Assembly: GCF_023702065.1 (NCBI RefSeq)
Contig: NZ_QFDM01000001.1
Coordinates: 310,001-374,000, forward strand
DNA: 64,000 nucleotides
Reading direction: 5' to 3'
DNA from: Methanoculleus oceani
GTDB lineage: Archaea; Halobacteriota; Methanomicrobia; Methanomicrobiales; Methanoculleaceae
In this document: piece after piece, positions 32,135-40,265 of the stretch
Numbering within the stretch: position 1 is the first letter of the stretch
Layout of the letters: every line of letters begins with the position of its first letter
Made by a program: the position numbers and the translations under genes
Notes under the pieces: generated by a model
The model's database searches: none
Told to the model about the DNA's origin: nothing
Seen by the model: only the letters and a program-made list of their open reading frames with translations

Positions 32135-32639
32135 ACCGCTCGAACCGGTCGCGAGGCACCCGGCAGATCGGGCAGATCTCGGGCGGCTCATCCCGGGCGC
32201 AGAGGTAGCCGCAGACCCGGCACCGCCAGACCGGATACGTCAGGGCCCCCGGGGCGCGGCCGGCCGCGGCACGCTCTTCTTTCTGCCGCTGGCGCTCCGC
32301 CGGCCCCGGCCGGCGTTCCGGGACAGGGTCGGGGGCGCGGCGGCCGGCCTCCACATCGGCGGTGACGTAGAGGGCGCAGTAACAGGCGCCGTAATCGGTG
32401 AGATCGGGGTCGCGGTAGTCGCAGGGGCAGATGATATCCAGGTCGTCCTCCCGGTCTCCCGAGGCAAGCCTGCAGGGGCAGGAGATGTAACCGTAACGTT
32501 CCCGGTTCGCAAGCAGCCCCCGGACGAGGCCCCGGGTGAACTCCCGGTCCGGGTTGAGATGGTAACCGCCTGCCTCCGCCTCGCGGGCGAGGTCGTCCAT
32601 GAAGCGATCGATCTCCCCGTCGCTCGCAGCGTCAGGCAC
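32127..32639 (-). CDS. ferredoxin:disulfide reductase catalytic subunit with rubredoxin domain
   Basis: A 170-residue fusion. Residues about 1-95 form the catalytic chain of ferredoxin:thioredoxin reductase, with cysteine pairs C54/C56 (CPC), C71/C73 (CPC) and C86/C88 (CYC; plant-type enzymes have CHC), supplying one 4Fe-4S cluster and a redox disulfide. Residues 138-170 are a rubredoxin-like knuckle (C140, C143, C156, C159). A ferredoxin:disulfide reductase of this plan in Methanosarcina passes electrons to a glutaredoxin-like NrdH for anaerobic ribonucleotide reductase. The start is GTG at 32639, overlapping the glutaredoxin gene by 8 bp, which supports the same partnership here. Confidence 0.9.
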   Translation of the reverse strand: MPDAASDGEIDRFMDDLAREAEAGGYHLNPDREFTRGLVRGLLANRERYGYISCPCRLASGDREDDLDIICPCDYRDPDLTDYGACYCALYVTADVEAGRRAPDPVPERRPGPAERQRQKEERAAAGRAPGALTYPVWRCRVCGYLCARDEPPEICPICRVPRDRFERFM

Positions 32640-32907
32640 CGACCGCCTCCCGGATCTCGTCTTCCCGGAACCCCACGACCACCCTGGCGTCGTCGATGAC
32701 GACTGTGGGAAACGAGAGCCGTGGGTTCCAGCGTTCGACTTCCCGGACCACGCGATCCCGCTCCTCGCCCGCGAGCAGGTCCACGTAGACGTACGAGAAC
32801 CCGACGCCGAGGTCGGTGAGGAGCTCTTTTGTTCGGGCGCACCAGCCGCAGGTGCTCAGGGCGTAGAGAACCACCCTGCCGCGGTCTTTTCCGGGCACAT
32901 GCTGCAT
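32632..32907 (-). CDS. glutaredoxin/NrdH-like redox protein
   Basis: A 91-residue thioredoxin-fold protein. The active site is CGWC (C20, C23) after the strand VVLYALST, and the cis-proline loop is LSFPTVVIDD. The ending VVGFREDEIREAV matches NrdH-like glutaredoxins of methanogens, which use a ferredoxin:disulfide reductase rather than glutathione. The ATG at 32907 removes 40 implausible N-terminal residues. It is cotranslated with the ferredoxin:disulfide reductase that follows on the same strand. Confidence 0.9.
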   Translation of the reverse strand: MQHVPGKDRGRVVLYALSTCGWCARTKELLTDLGVGFSYVYVDLLAGEERDRVVREVERWNPRLSFPTVVIDDARVVVGFREDEIREAVGA

Positions 32908-32983
32908 CTCAATCAAGGGTTTCCTCCGTCTCGCCCCTGGTATGGAGACCGGAGGTAAGTAGCTTGCCCTGGAACGGGGCGGC

Positions 32984-34630
32984 TCAGGAGAAAGTGGGTT
33001 TGAGGAGGAGAAGAAGATCGGAGCCATCCCCGGTGACCGCCAGCGACGCCCCGCAGAGTCCGAACTTCCGCCGGTAGAACCGGAGCCTCCGGGGAGAGAG
33101 AGTGCCGGAACCCCGGATCAGGAGCCCGACCGCATCCCCCTCCCGCCGGGTGGAGAGCCGGATCTCCCGGGCGCCGGCGGCCGCCATATCCTCGAGGATA
33201 CCGACGACCTCGTCGCAGAACCGTTCCCGGTCGATCAGCACCGGCGAGAGCGGGTCATCGTCTCCGTCGAGAACGAGATCGACGCCCTCGAAGAGCGGGA
33301 GGTAGGCGAGCCGGGAGACGAGTTCCGCCCGGTACGCCGCCGGATCGTCCGCTGCCTCGATGAATGCCGCGTCCGAGAACGGACACGTCAGGGCTCCGGC
33401 GACCAGGTCGCGCAGCACCGACGGGAGGTCGACAGCGGAGAGGTGCGCGGTGTCCCGGTAGCCCAGGATCGTGTTCATGAAGTCGGCAAGCAGGCGGTCG
33501 GCCCGGCGGAGGAGCGACGCATCGACGACGTGGTTGAGCCGGTCACCCGCGAAGTGTGCCTCGACCCGCTGGATCACCTGGACGGCCTTGAGGACGAGCT
33601 GGACCTCGAACTTCTCCCCGGCGTTGAACTCGTCGGCAAACCGTGAAAAGTCGGCAAGAAAGCCATCGATCTGATCGGACTCCAGGAGTTCCTGGTAACG
33701 CCGGGCCTCTTCTGCCTCGCCGAGGTCGTCGAGGCGATACGCAAGGGCGTAGAGGCGCCCCGCAATCGCCGCAAAGACCCGGTTGGCCTCCTGGAGCAGG
33801 TCGACGGCGTGCTCCAGTGAGTCGGCGAGCCGTTCCCGGTCGAAGATGCCGACGCCCGCCATCTTCTCCGCCTCCCCCTGCAGCCGGTCGAGGAGCCCCG
33901 GCATCGCCGAGGCCGGGATGCTCCTGCCGTGGCCCGGGCAGCAGAGGCTCACCGGTTCGTGGGCGAGGATCCACCGGACCCTTCCTACGGACGCAAGCAG
34001 CGCCGGCTGGTCCCACCCGGCAATTCCGGCGATGCCGGGGCTCGTGGAGAAGAGGAGGTCGCCGATGAAGAGGTACTCGCCGAAACGGATGCAGATGCTG
34101 TCGGGCGAATGCCCCGGGGTGTGATAGATGAGAAGGGTGTTCCCCGAGCGGAGCGGGACCTGCTGCCGGTGAAGAGCGATGCCGCCGTCCGCACCCAGGG
34201 TCTCGCGGTCGCGGGCGGCAAGAAGGGGGAGGCTGACCGGGAGCGGCTCGATCTCCCACCCCATGAGCTCCGCAACCGTCCGGGCCGCATCACCGGCCTC
34301 GAGCGCCCGGGCACCCGTCTCCTCCGCGGCGACGGAGAGGTGTGGGAGAGCCCGGAACCGCCGGTCCCGGATTGCCTGGTAGCAGTGGTCGGCGTGGCAG
34401 TGGGTGACGATGAGGATGACCGGCCGCGGGGTTTCCCGGAGGAGGGCATCCACGAGCGCCATGATCCGGTTCATCTGGCCGGGGTCCGCCCCGGTGTCGA
34501 TGAGCAGGATCTCGCCGGGTGTCCGGATGAGATAGGCATTCGAGCAGGTGACATCCGGCTTCCGGAGGAAGGGGTAGATCTCGGCGCCGGCTGTTCCCGG
34601 TACCGGTTGCCATTGCTGATCGTTGAGCAT
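32984..34630 (-). CDS. metallo-beta-lactamase protein fused to a degenerate histidine-kinase-like tail
   Basis: A 548-residue two-part protein. Residues about 20-260 are a metallo-beta-lactamase fold: THCHADHC (about 82-89), HTPGHSPDS, FIGDLLF and CCPGHG supply the metal ligands. Residues about 340-548 resemble a sensor-kinase core: FAGDRLNHVVDASLLRRADRLLADFMNTILGYRDTAHLSAVDLPSVLRDLV looks like a DHp helix pair with the His replaced, and EIRLSTRREGDAVGLLIRGSGTLSPRRL a worn ATP-binding domain without clear N, G1 or G2 boxes. The ATG at 34630 is about 24 bp from a TATA box (near 34650), suggesting a leaderless mRNA. Substrate and signal are unknown. Confidence 0.78.
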   Translation of the reverse strand: MLNDQQWQPVPGTAGAEIYPFLRKPDVTCSNAYLIRTPGEILLIDTGADPGQMNRIMALVDALLRETPRPVILIVTHCHADHCYQAIRDRRFRALPHLSVAAEETGARALEAGDAARTVAELMGWEIEPLPVSLPLLAARDRETLGADGGIALHRQQVPLRSGNTLLIYHTPGHSPDSICIRFGEYLFIGDLLFSTSPGIAGIAGWDQPALLASVGRVRWILAHEPVSLCCPGHGRSIPASAMPGLLDRLQGEAEKMAGVGIFDRERLADSLEHAVDLLQEANRVFAAIAGRLYALAYRLDDLGEAEEARRYQELLESDQIDGFLADFSRFADEFNAGEKFEVQLVLKAVQVIQRVEAHFAGDRLNHVVDASLLRRADRLLADFMNTILGYRDTAHLSAVDLPSVLRDLVAGALTCPFSDAAFIEAADDPAAYRAELVSRLAYLPLFEGVDLVLDGDDDPLSPVLIDRERFCDEVVGILEDMAAAGAREIRLSTRREGDAVGLLIRGSGTLSPRRLRFYRRKFGLCGASLAVTGDGSDLLLLLKPTFS

Positions 34631-34649
34631 TGCGCGCACCCGGAGAGAT

Positions 34650-34660
34650 GGATATAATTG
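34650..34660 (-). promoter_or_regulatory. TATA box, leaderless start of the MBL gene
   Basis: CAATTATATCC on the minus strand, centred about 24 bp before the ATG at 34630. Spacing fits transcription starting at the start codon. Confidence 0.5.
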
Positions 34661-34792
34661 ACCAGTGTTGCACCGCAAAGGAGAAAAAACAGGCGGGTTT
34701 TTCCCCGAAGAAGGATAGTCCGGCCGGATGACCGGGGCCGGGTAGCTTCATATCCCACCGTGCAGGAAGGAGAGGTGAGGTGAAATGAAGGT

Positions 34793-35338
34793 ATGAACGT
34801 CAGGAGACTTGCCGGAATCGCAGTCGCGCTCGTGCTCACGGCATGGATCTGCGGCACTGCCGCCGCACAGGAGACGGCCATCAACGAGATCGGTATGGTC
34901 GCCGCCAACGAGACGCTCACCATAAGCGGGACGACGAACCTCGCTCCCGGGAACCACCTGCTCGTTGAGGTGACGCCGGTCGGCTTTGAGCCGACGAACA
35001 AGTCCGCACCGGGCGGAACGGGAGGCACATCGGGGACGGCCGTTGTAGAGGAGGGGAACGCCACCGCAAACACCTGGTCGTTTACCGTGGACACGTCCGG
35101 GTTTGAGCCAGGCGTTTACACCGTGACCGTGGAGTGGGTCGAGGGCGACGCCACCGCAAGCACCACCTTCACCGTCGTCGAGGCGGCAACAGCAACCCCG
35201 ACGGTAACGACTCCGGCCGCCACCGCCACCACGCCGCCGGCAACGGCACCAGGCCCCACGCCGACCGCGGCAGGACCCGTTCTCCCGGCGGCGGCTCTCG
35301 CGGCAGGGCTGGCCGGCTACCTGGTGAGGCGGCGGTAG
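34793..35338 (+). CDS. small anchored surface protein with Thr/Pro stalk
   Basis: A 181-residue secreted protein: signal peptide (LAGIAVALVLTAWICGTAAA), one beta-sandwich domain (about residues 28-130; NETLTISGTTNLAPGNHLLVEV), a Thr/Pro/Ala stalk (about 130-160) and a C-terminal hydrophobic anchor with an RRR end, typical of methanogen surface proteins processed by an archaeosortase-like route. The folded domain is the same type as the GTTNLAAGN module in the 706-residue protein at 9668-11788. Several NxS/T sites suit N-glycosylation. It stands alone between the MBL gene and the F390 synthetase-like gene. Confidence 0.82.
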   Translation: MNVRRLAGIAVALVLTAWICGTAAAQETAINEIGMVAANETLTISGTTNLAPGNHLLVEVTPVGFEPTNKSAPGGTGGTSGTAVVEEGNATANTWSFTVDTSGFEPGVYTVTVEWVEGDATASTTFTVVEAATATPTVTTPAATATTPPATAPGPTPTAAGPVLPAAALAAGLAGYLVRRR

Positions 35339-35359
35339 GGGCCGAAAATTCTTTTTCCC

Positions 35360-36715
35360 TCACCGCCGGTCAACGACCCGCTTCGGCCGGCCGGGCGCCC
35401 GGTGGAGTTCGAGCCCTCCCGGCGGCGTGACGCTGCAGAGAACCTGCAGCGTTCCGTCCTCGTATGCCCCCGAAAGGGCCGGAATCGACCGCAGAAGGGC
35501 GGCAACGAACGTCTCCTCGACCGCCGCCGGATCGACGCGGGCGGGATCGAAGCACTCCATGCTCACCCGGAGGATGGTCTCTCCCGCCTCGTCGCCGCCG
35601 TAGATGAACGCCTCATACTCCCCGTTCAGGTGGGCCATGTTTTCGGGTGCAAAGACCGCCGCCTCCACGTCCACGCGGTTGAGCCCGATATCCCCGATCC
35701 GAACCGTCTCCGCCTCCCGCCGGGGGGAGGCGATCCGCATATGCGTCCGCCCGCACCCGCACCGCTCCCGGGAGACGACCGAGCATGTATCCTCCGTATC
35801 GTAGTTGATGAGAAGCGTCCCCGCCTTCTTGCCGGGCGCAAGGAGCGTCGTGTAGACCAGCCGCCCCGTCTCGCCGTCATGGACGAACCGGTTCATCCCG
35901 GGGTCGTAGAGGTCGAAGTGAACCAGATCCTCGGGGACATGGAGCCCTGCCTGGCGGGTGCACTCACCGCACATCGTCCCTTCGGTGCTCCCGTAGGTGT
36001 TGTAGACCGGGCAGCCCCAGACCCCCTCCAGGTAGCGCCGGGACTCCGGGGCGAAACTCTCGCCCCCGACGACGAGTCGTTTCACGCCCGCGCTCCCGGG
36101 CGGGTGCCCTTCCGCCTCCATGCGGCGGGCGAGCCGGAGGAGTTTGAAGACACTCCCGATCACCGCCGTCGGGCGATACTGTTCCATTACCCTGACCGGG
36201 AAGGTGCACTTCCCCTCCGGGACGATCGCCATCCCGAGGTCGCGGGCGGCGAGTGTCATGGTGTTTGCGCCGACGTTCATCCCGTAGGAGGCGCAGACCA
36301 CCACCCGGTCGCCGGCCTCAAAGCCCTGTGAGGTAAAAAGCCGGGCATATTTCTCCGCATACCGCTCCCAGTCCTCCCAGGTGAGAAAGAAGCTCTTCGG
36401 AACCCCGCTCGTCCCTGAGGTCTCGTTGACCGTGAAGACCGCCTCCCAGGGGACGCTTTTGAAACAGAACTCCTTCTCCTGCGGGGGCTGGTAGCGACGG
36501 ATCGTCGCACCGGAGATGATGGGAAGGTCGCGGAGATCCTCGTGCTCCCGGATTGCTTCCGGGCGGATGTTGTGCCGCCCGAACCAGCGGCGGTAGAAGG
36601 GGGAGTGTTCCTGCGCGTACCTGACGGTCGAGCGGACCCTCTCATCGATGAGCGCGTCGAGATCAGGTCTGCCAAGCGTCTCCACCGCCGGGTCATAATA
36701 CCGGTCGTCTGTCAT
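35360..36715 (-). CDS. coenzyme F390 synthetase-like adenylate ligase (PaaK family)
   Basis: A 451-residue acyl-adenylate-forming enzyme of the phenylacetate-CoA ligase family. The phosphate loop reads ETSGTSGVPKSFFLTWEDW (about residues 97-115), a YNTYGSTEGTMCGECTRQ motif follows near 245, and LLINYDTEDTCSVV near 305. The Cys-rich segments (CGEC; CGCGRTH) are typical of methanogen members annotated as coenzyme F390 synthetase, which adenylates F420 under oxidative stress. In organisms without phenylacetate metabolism this reading is preferred. The ATG at 36715 fits the family. It is followed by a separate SLC13 gene on the same strand upstream. Confidence 0.8.
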   Translation of the reverse strand: MTDDRYYDPAVETLGRPDLDALIDERVRSTVRYAQEHSPFYRRWFGRHNIRPEAIREHEDLRDLPIISGATIRRYQPPQEKEFCFKSVPWEAVFTVNETSGTSGVPKSFFLTWEDWERYAEKYARLFTSQGFEAGDRVVVCASYGMNVGANTMTLAARDLGMAIVPEGKCTFPVRVMEQYRPTAVIGSVFKLLRLARRMEAEGHPPGSAGVKRLVVGGESFAPESRRYLEGVWGCPVYNTYGSTEGTMCGECTRQAGLHVPEDLVHFDLYDPGMNRFVHDGETGRLVYTTLLAPGKKAGTLLINYDTEDTCSVVSRERCGCGRTHMRIASPRREAETVRIGDIGLNRVDVEAAVFAPENMAHLNGEYEAFIYGGDEAGETILRVSMECFDPARVDPAAVEETFVAALLRSIPALSGAYEDGTLQVLCSVTPPGGLELHRAPGRPKRVVDRR

Positions 36716-36757
36716 CCGGCCGGGATAGACGCACGGGATAAAATAGGTGCCGGGGGA

Positions 36758-38266
36758 TCAGAGCGCCCAGGCGGGAATCTCCAGAGGGAGTCCGAGCGCC
36801 CAGAAGACGATCGTATAAAGGCAGATCATCCAGAGCGCAACACCGATGATATCGAGTGCCCAACCGGACCGGAGAAGGTCTTTCGCGTCGATGTAGCCGC
36901 TCCCGTAGGCGACGGCGTTCGGCGGCGTTGCGACCGGGAGCATGAACCCGATCGAGGCGCAGACCGCAGCGGTCATCATCAGGACGATCGGGTTGACTCC
37001 CATGCTGACGGCCGTGACCGCCATGATCGGCATCAGGATGGCCGCTATGGCTGTGTTCGAGGCGATCTCCCCTGCAAACACGATCCCCAGCGCCACGATG
37101 AGGAGCAGGAGGAATATCGGGAGCCCGTGGATGAGGGTGAGGGACTCGACGATCGCCGCGGCAAGCCCGCTCTCGAGGAACCCGTTCGAGAGAGCGATGC
37201 CGCCGCCGAAGAGGAGGAGGATGCCCCAGGGGATCTTCACCGCCCACTCCCACTCCATCGTGAAGATACCCTTCTTCACGTCGACCGGGAGGACGAAAAG
37301 GAGGAGCGCACCGAAGATTGCGATGGTGGAGTCCTTGATCCCGGGGAAGATTATATCCAGGCCCGGAATGACGAACTCCCCGATCTCCTTCGTCTGCTCG
37401 AATACCCAGGCGAGGGCGGTCAGGGTGAAGACGATGAGCGTCCATCGCTCCCCGACTGAGATCCGGCCAAGTTTTGCGAGCTCTTCCCGGATGATCCCCC
37501 CGGCACTCGGGAGGGTCGATCCCATCCGGCGGTAGGGACCCTCGATGAGCCAGATCCAGGCAAGGAAGAGAAATATAGCAGCGAACGGGACGCCGAACAT
37601 CATCCAGGTGAAGAAGTCGATGGAGGGCGCGTCAGGAAAGATCGTCGCGAGCTGGGCGATGAAGATCCCGTTCGGGGGCGTGCCGATGATCGTGGCGATC
37701 CCCCCGATGGTCGCGGCGTAGGGGATCGAGATGATCAGGCACCGGGCGAGGGCCTGTTCCTTCTCGTCGAGGCTCTCGAGGGATTTGTCGGTCCCGGGAA
37801 TGATCGTCAGGATGATCGCGATCGCGATCGGGATCATCATCATCGCCGTCGCAGTGTTCGAGATCCACATCGAGAGGAACGCGGTGGCGACCATGAACCC
37901 GAGCACCAGGCGCCTCGGGCTCGTCCCGACGATCCGGATGATATGCAGCGCGATGCGCCGGTGCAGGCCCCACCGCTGCATCGACATAGCGATGATGAAC
38001 CCCCCGAGGAAGAGGAAGATCACCTCGTTGCCGTAGGATTCCGCCACCTCCACCGGCGAGAGAACCCCGAGCGCCGGGAAGAGGACCAGTGGAAGCAGGG
38101 CGGTCGCTTCAAGGGGGAGGACGCCCGTGACCCAGAACAGGACCATGAGGATGGTCACTGCCGCGACTGACTTGGCCTCGGGCGCAAGGACGGTGGGATC
38201 GACGGGAATCGCCAGAACCACAAAGAAGACGAGGAGCGATGCAATAATAAAGGCGACCCTGCTCAT
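36758..38266 (-). CDS. SLC13/DASS family anion transporter
   Basis: A 502-residue sodium:dicarboxylate/anion symporter-type protein. Two SNT motifs mark the substrate sites: SNTATAMMMIPIAIAI (about 135-150) and SNTAIAAILMPIMAV (about 406-420), and the protein has about eleven helices. Substrates of the family are dicarboxylates, citrate or sulfate, and the sequence does not choose among them. I took ATG at 38266; a TTG at 38272 would add two residues. A TTAAATAATTCC box about 25 bp upstream (38286-38297) looks like its TATA element. It is divergent from a DUF3821 surface protein. Confidence 0.88.
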   Translation of the reverse strand: MSRVAFIIASLLVFFVVLAIPVDPTVLAPEAKSVAAVTILMVLFWVTGVLPLEATALLPLVLFPALGVLSPVEVAESYGNEVIFLFLGGFIIAMSMQRWGLHRRIALHIIRIVGTSPRRLVLGFMVATAFLSMWISNTATAMMMIPIAIAIILTIIPGTDKSLESLDEKEQALARCLIISIPYAATIGGIATIIGTPPNGIFIAQLATIFPDAPSIDFFTWMMFGVPFAAIFLFLAWIWLIEGPYRRMGSTLPSAGGIIREELAKLGRISVGERWTLIVFTLTALAWVFEQTKEIGEFVIPGLDIIFPGIKDSTIAIFGALLLFVLPVDVKKGIFTMEWEWAVKIPWGILLLFGGGIALSNGFLESGLAAAIVESLTLIHGLPIFLLLLIVALGIVFAGEIASNTAIAAILMPIMAVTAVSMGVNPIVLMMTAAVCASIGFMLPVATPPNAVAYGSGYIDAKDLLRSGWALDIIGVALWMICLYTIVFWALGLPLEIPAWAL

Positions 38267-38285
38267 TATCAAAAATGGGAGAAGG

Positions 38286-38298
38286 AATTATTTAAGTG
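38286..38298 (-). promoter_or_regulatory. TATA box of the SLC13 gene
   Basis: On the minus strand CTTAAATAATTCC, about 25 bp before the ATG at 38266. Confidence 0.5.
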
Positions 38299-38469
38299 TA
38301 AGGAATCGAATTTAACTCTATTTTCGGCCTTAAAACTGAATCAGGGCATTATCGGCACCAATCTGCCGCAAAAGGCCGATTTTGCCGCGGCCGGTGCAGG
38401 GCCGGACGGGGAAGAAGCCGTCGCGTCATCGTACCAACCTATATCAGCAAAATCAGCATATGAGGTGTC

Positions 38470-39474
38470 ATGACACCGGATTGGATCCGCAGGCGAGGCC
38501 TTCCTGTCCTCCTCGCCGTCTGTATCCTTACCCTCTGCGTGGGGCAGGCCGGAGCCCGCGGCCCGACGATCGGCGATATCCAGCCCCACGATACGATCTT
38601 CGTCTACGAAGAGGGGCTCGACCTCTCGCAACTAAGGAACGCGACCACGGACAACCCCGTCACGGAGCTCAGGAAGTACCAGGACAACAACCCTGATCGA
38701 GGGGTCACGAGGAACGTCCCGGTCGTCGACGACACGAACTTCGAGGTGCTGGACTTCCTCGTGGGCGGGGATTACGGGACCTACTACGCCTACAACCCCG
38801 AGGACGGGGTGACGGCACTCGTGATGATCCGCGAGCCGGAGATCTTCCTCGATGTGGTCCTCGCAAGCCCCCACCACAACGAGCCTCTTGCCGGATACGC
38901 CGTCTCCCCGAACACCCGGATCGCGTTCCGGATAGCCTCCCCCGACGTCGGGGCCTTCTACCAGGCAGGCGGCGTCTACCCGGCGACGGTCGACATACTG
39001 CTCACCACCCCGGGCGGCGCGGAGACCACCGTCATCAGCGGGATCAACCTTGCGGGGTTAAACGTCAGCTCGACCCGGTTCTACACCGACGATCCCGGCC
39101 GGCCGGGCGCGATCCCGCTCTCAGGCATCGGTGAGCCGGGGACCTACACCGTCCGGGCCGTATGGAGACAGCCTGCAGCGTTCGACGCCTACGCCGCGGA
39201 CTCCGAACCCGTGACGTTCACGGTCGCGAACCGTATCGGGGTGGACACTACCGCGACGCCGACACCCACCGCAACCGTGACGGCCACGCCGACGCCAACC
39301 CCCACACCGACGACCCCGCCCACGACCGCACCGACACCGACGGAGACCGCCACCCCGGTCCCGACCGCGACGACGGTGCCGGCAACCCCGACGCCTACCG
39401 CGGCGCCGCTCCCGGGCGCTCTGGCCGTTGCAGCAGCCGGTTTCGCCCTCACGCTCGCCGGCCGGCGACGGTAA
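38470..39474 (+). CDS. DUF3821-type anchored surface protein
   Basis: A 334-residue surface protein. A signal peptide (GLPVLLAVCILTLCVGQAGA) is followed by a DUF3821-type domain (about residues 32-250; GDIQPHDTIFVYEEGLDLSQL and the YYAYNPEDG segment), a Thr/Pro repeat stalk (about 258-312, alternating TPTPT) and a C-terminal hydrophobic anchor with RRR. It belongs to the same surface set as the proteins at 9668 and 34793. The stalk's DNA is a simple CCGACx repeat and may vary in length between strains. A small HEAT protein converges just after its stop. Confidence 0.85.
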   Translation: MTPDWIRRRGLPVLLAVCILTLCVGQAGARGPTIGDIQPHDTIFVYEEGLDLSQLRNATTDNPVTELRKYQDNNPDRGVTRNVPVVDDTNFEVLDFLVGGDYGTYYAYNPEDGVTALVMIREPEIFLDVVLASPHHNEPLAGYAVSPNTRIAFRIASPDVGAFYQAGGVYPATVDILLTTPGGAETTVISGINLAGLNVSSTRFYTDDPGRPGAIPLSGIGEPGTYTVRAVWRQPAAFDAYAADSEPVTFTVANRIGVDTTATPTPTATVTATPTPTPTPTTPPTTAPTPTETATPVPTATTVPATPTPTAAPLPGALAVAAAGFALTLAGRRR

Positions 39475-39480
39475 AAGAGA

Positions 39481-39792
39481 TCAACAGAACCGGCAGCCGC
39501 AGCCGCCGGCCGCGTCCCGGATCCGGCGGAGGGCTGCTGCCGCCCATTTTGCGGCGCCCGGGTCGGCGTCCTCGAGCGCCTGCATGAGCGCCGGAACCGC
39601 CCTCGCATCCCCGATCGTCCCGAGGGTGTAGGCCGCCCACATCCGGAGGCGGGGATCGGGATCCTCGAGCGCGGAAAGGAGGGGCGCCAGGGCGGCCTGA
39701 CCGAGGGCGGCGAGGGATGCCGCCGCTGCCATTCGATCGGCACTTTTGCCGTCGCGCAGGATACGGATCAGCGCTTCGGTCCCCGCCGTCAC
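39481..39792 (-). CDS. HEAT-repeat protein coupled to STAS gene
   Basis: A 103-residue protein of about three HEAT/PBS-lyase-type repeats (ALIRILRDGKSADRMAAAASLAALG; APLLSALEDPDPRLRMWAAYTLGTIGD; VPALMQALEDADPGAAKWAAAALRRI) with a Cys-rich end (GGCGCRFC) that may bind metal. It starts at GTG 39792, overlapping the stop of the STAS gene upstream by 4 bp, so both are made together. HEAT repeats bind partner proteins; a role as a binding scaffold for the STAS protein is inference. A longer HEAT protein lies at 59380. Confidence 0.82.
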   Translation of the reverse strand: MTAGTEALIRILRDGKSADRMAAAASLAALGQAALAPLLSALEDPDPRLRMWAAYTLGTIGDARAVPALMQALEDADPGAAKWAAAALRRIRDAAGGCGCRFC

Positions 39793-40142
39793 GGCGACTC
39801 TTTCTCCTGCTCGCTCGAGGCCAGGATCTCGTCCAGGCCCACGTAGATCGGGAAGACCTCGTGGACACCTGCGAGCAGGAAGACCTTGTAGACATCGGGC
39901 TGGAGCGAGCAGAGTGCCATCTCTCCATCCACCCTTCTTAGGTCACGGAACTTGCCGAGCAGCACCCTTAGACCGCTGCTGCTCATGTAGGCGGCCTTCT
40001 CCAGGTTCACGAGCACCCGTTTCCCGCCCCGCGCCAGCACCCCGGCGATTGCCGTATCCAGGCGTTCCGCCGATTCCGCATCGATTCTGCCGTCAACCGA
40101 TACGATCGCCGTATCGTCTCGTTCGTTGACCGTTACGTCCAT
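39789..40142 (-). CDS. STAS-domain anti-sigma-factor-antagonist-type protein
   Basis: A 117-residue single STAS domain of the SpoIIAA/RsbV type. The phosphorylatable Ser lies in AYMSSSGLRVLLGKF (about 51-65), with DGRIDAESAERLD at the front. In bacteria such proteins bind an anti-sigma kinase until phosphorylated. This gene is followed by a HEAT protein rather than a kinase. A complete kinase/phosphatase/STAS set lies at 46497-48656, so this may be a second antagonist feeding the same switch. A tandem 12-bp repeat lies just upstream (40204-40248). Confidence 0.88.
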   Translation of the reverse strand: MDVTVNERDDTAIVSVDGRIDAESAERLDTAIAGVLARGGKRVLVNLEKAAYMSSSGLRVLLGKFRDLRRVDGEMALCSLQPDVYKVFLLAGVHEVFPIYVGLDEILASSEQEKESP

Positions 40143-40203
40143 GGTCTTTTTATCGGTGCAAGAGGAGAAAAAGGCGCTCGTCTTGAATCGGGACCTGCGC
40201 CGG

Positions 40204-40248
40204 GGCTTACGCAGAGGCTTACGCAGAGGCTTACGCAGAGGCTTACGC
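40204..40248. repeat. tandem 12-bp repeat (3.75 copies)
   Basis: GGCTTACGCAGA is repeated exactly three times from 40204 to 40239 and partly again to 40248, between the divergent or convergent ends of the STAS gene and the four-repeat lipoprotein. It lies in the leader side of the STAS gene, about 60-105 bp from its start. Confidence 0.9.
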
Positions 40249-40265
40249 CTTTCAAAAAAGAATGG

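Noticed and set aside
30848-32191. A 447-codon open frame on the minus strand
   Set aside because: Antisense to the cytosine permease; acidic low-complexity translation.
38470-39474. CRISPR-like repeats in the Thr/Pro stalk of the surface protein
   Set aside because: The CCGACx repetition is codon-level Thr-Pro repetition inside a coding region, without spacers.
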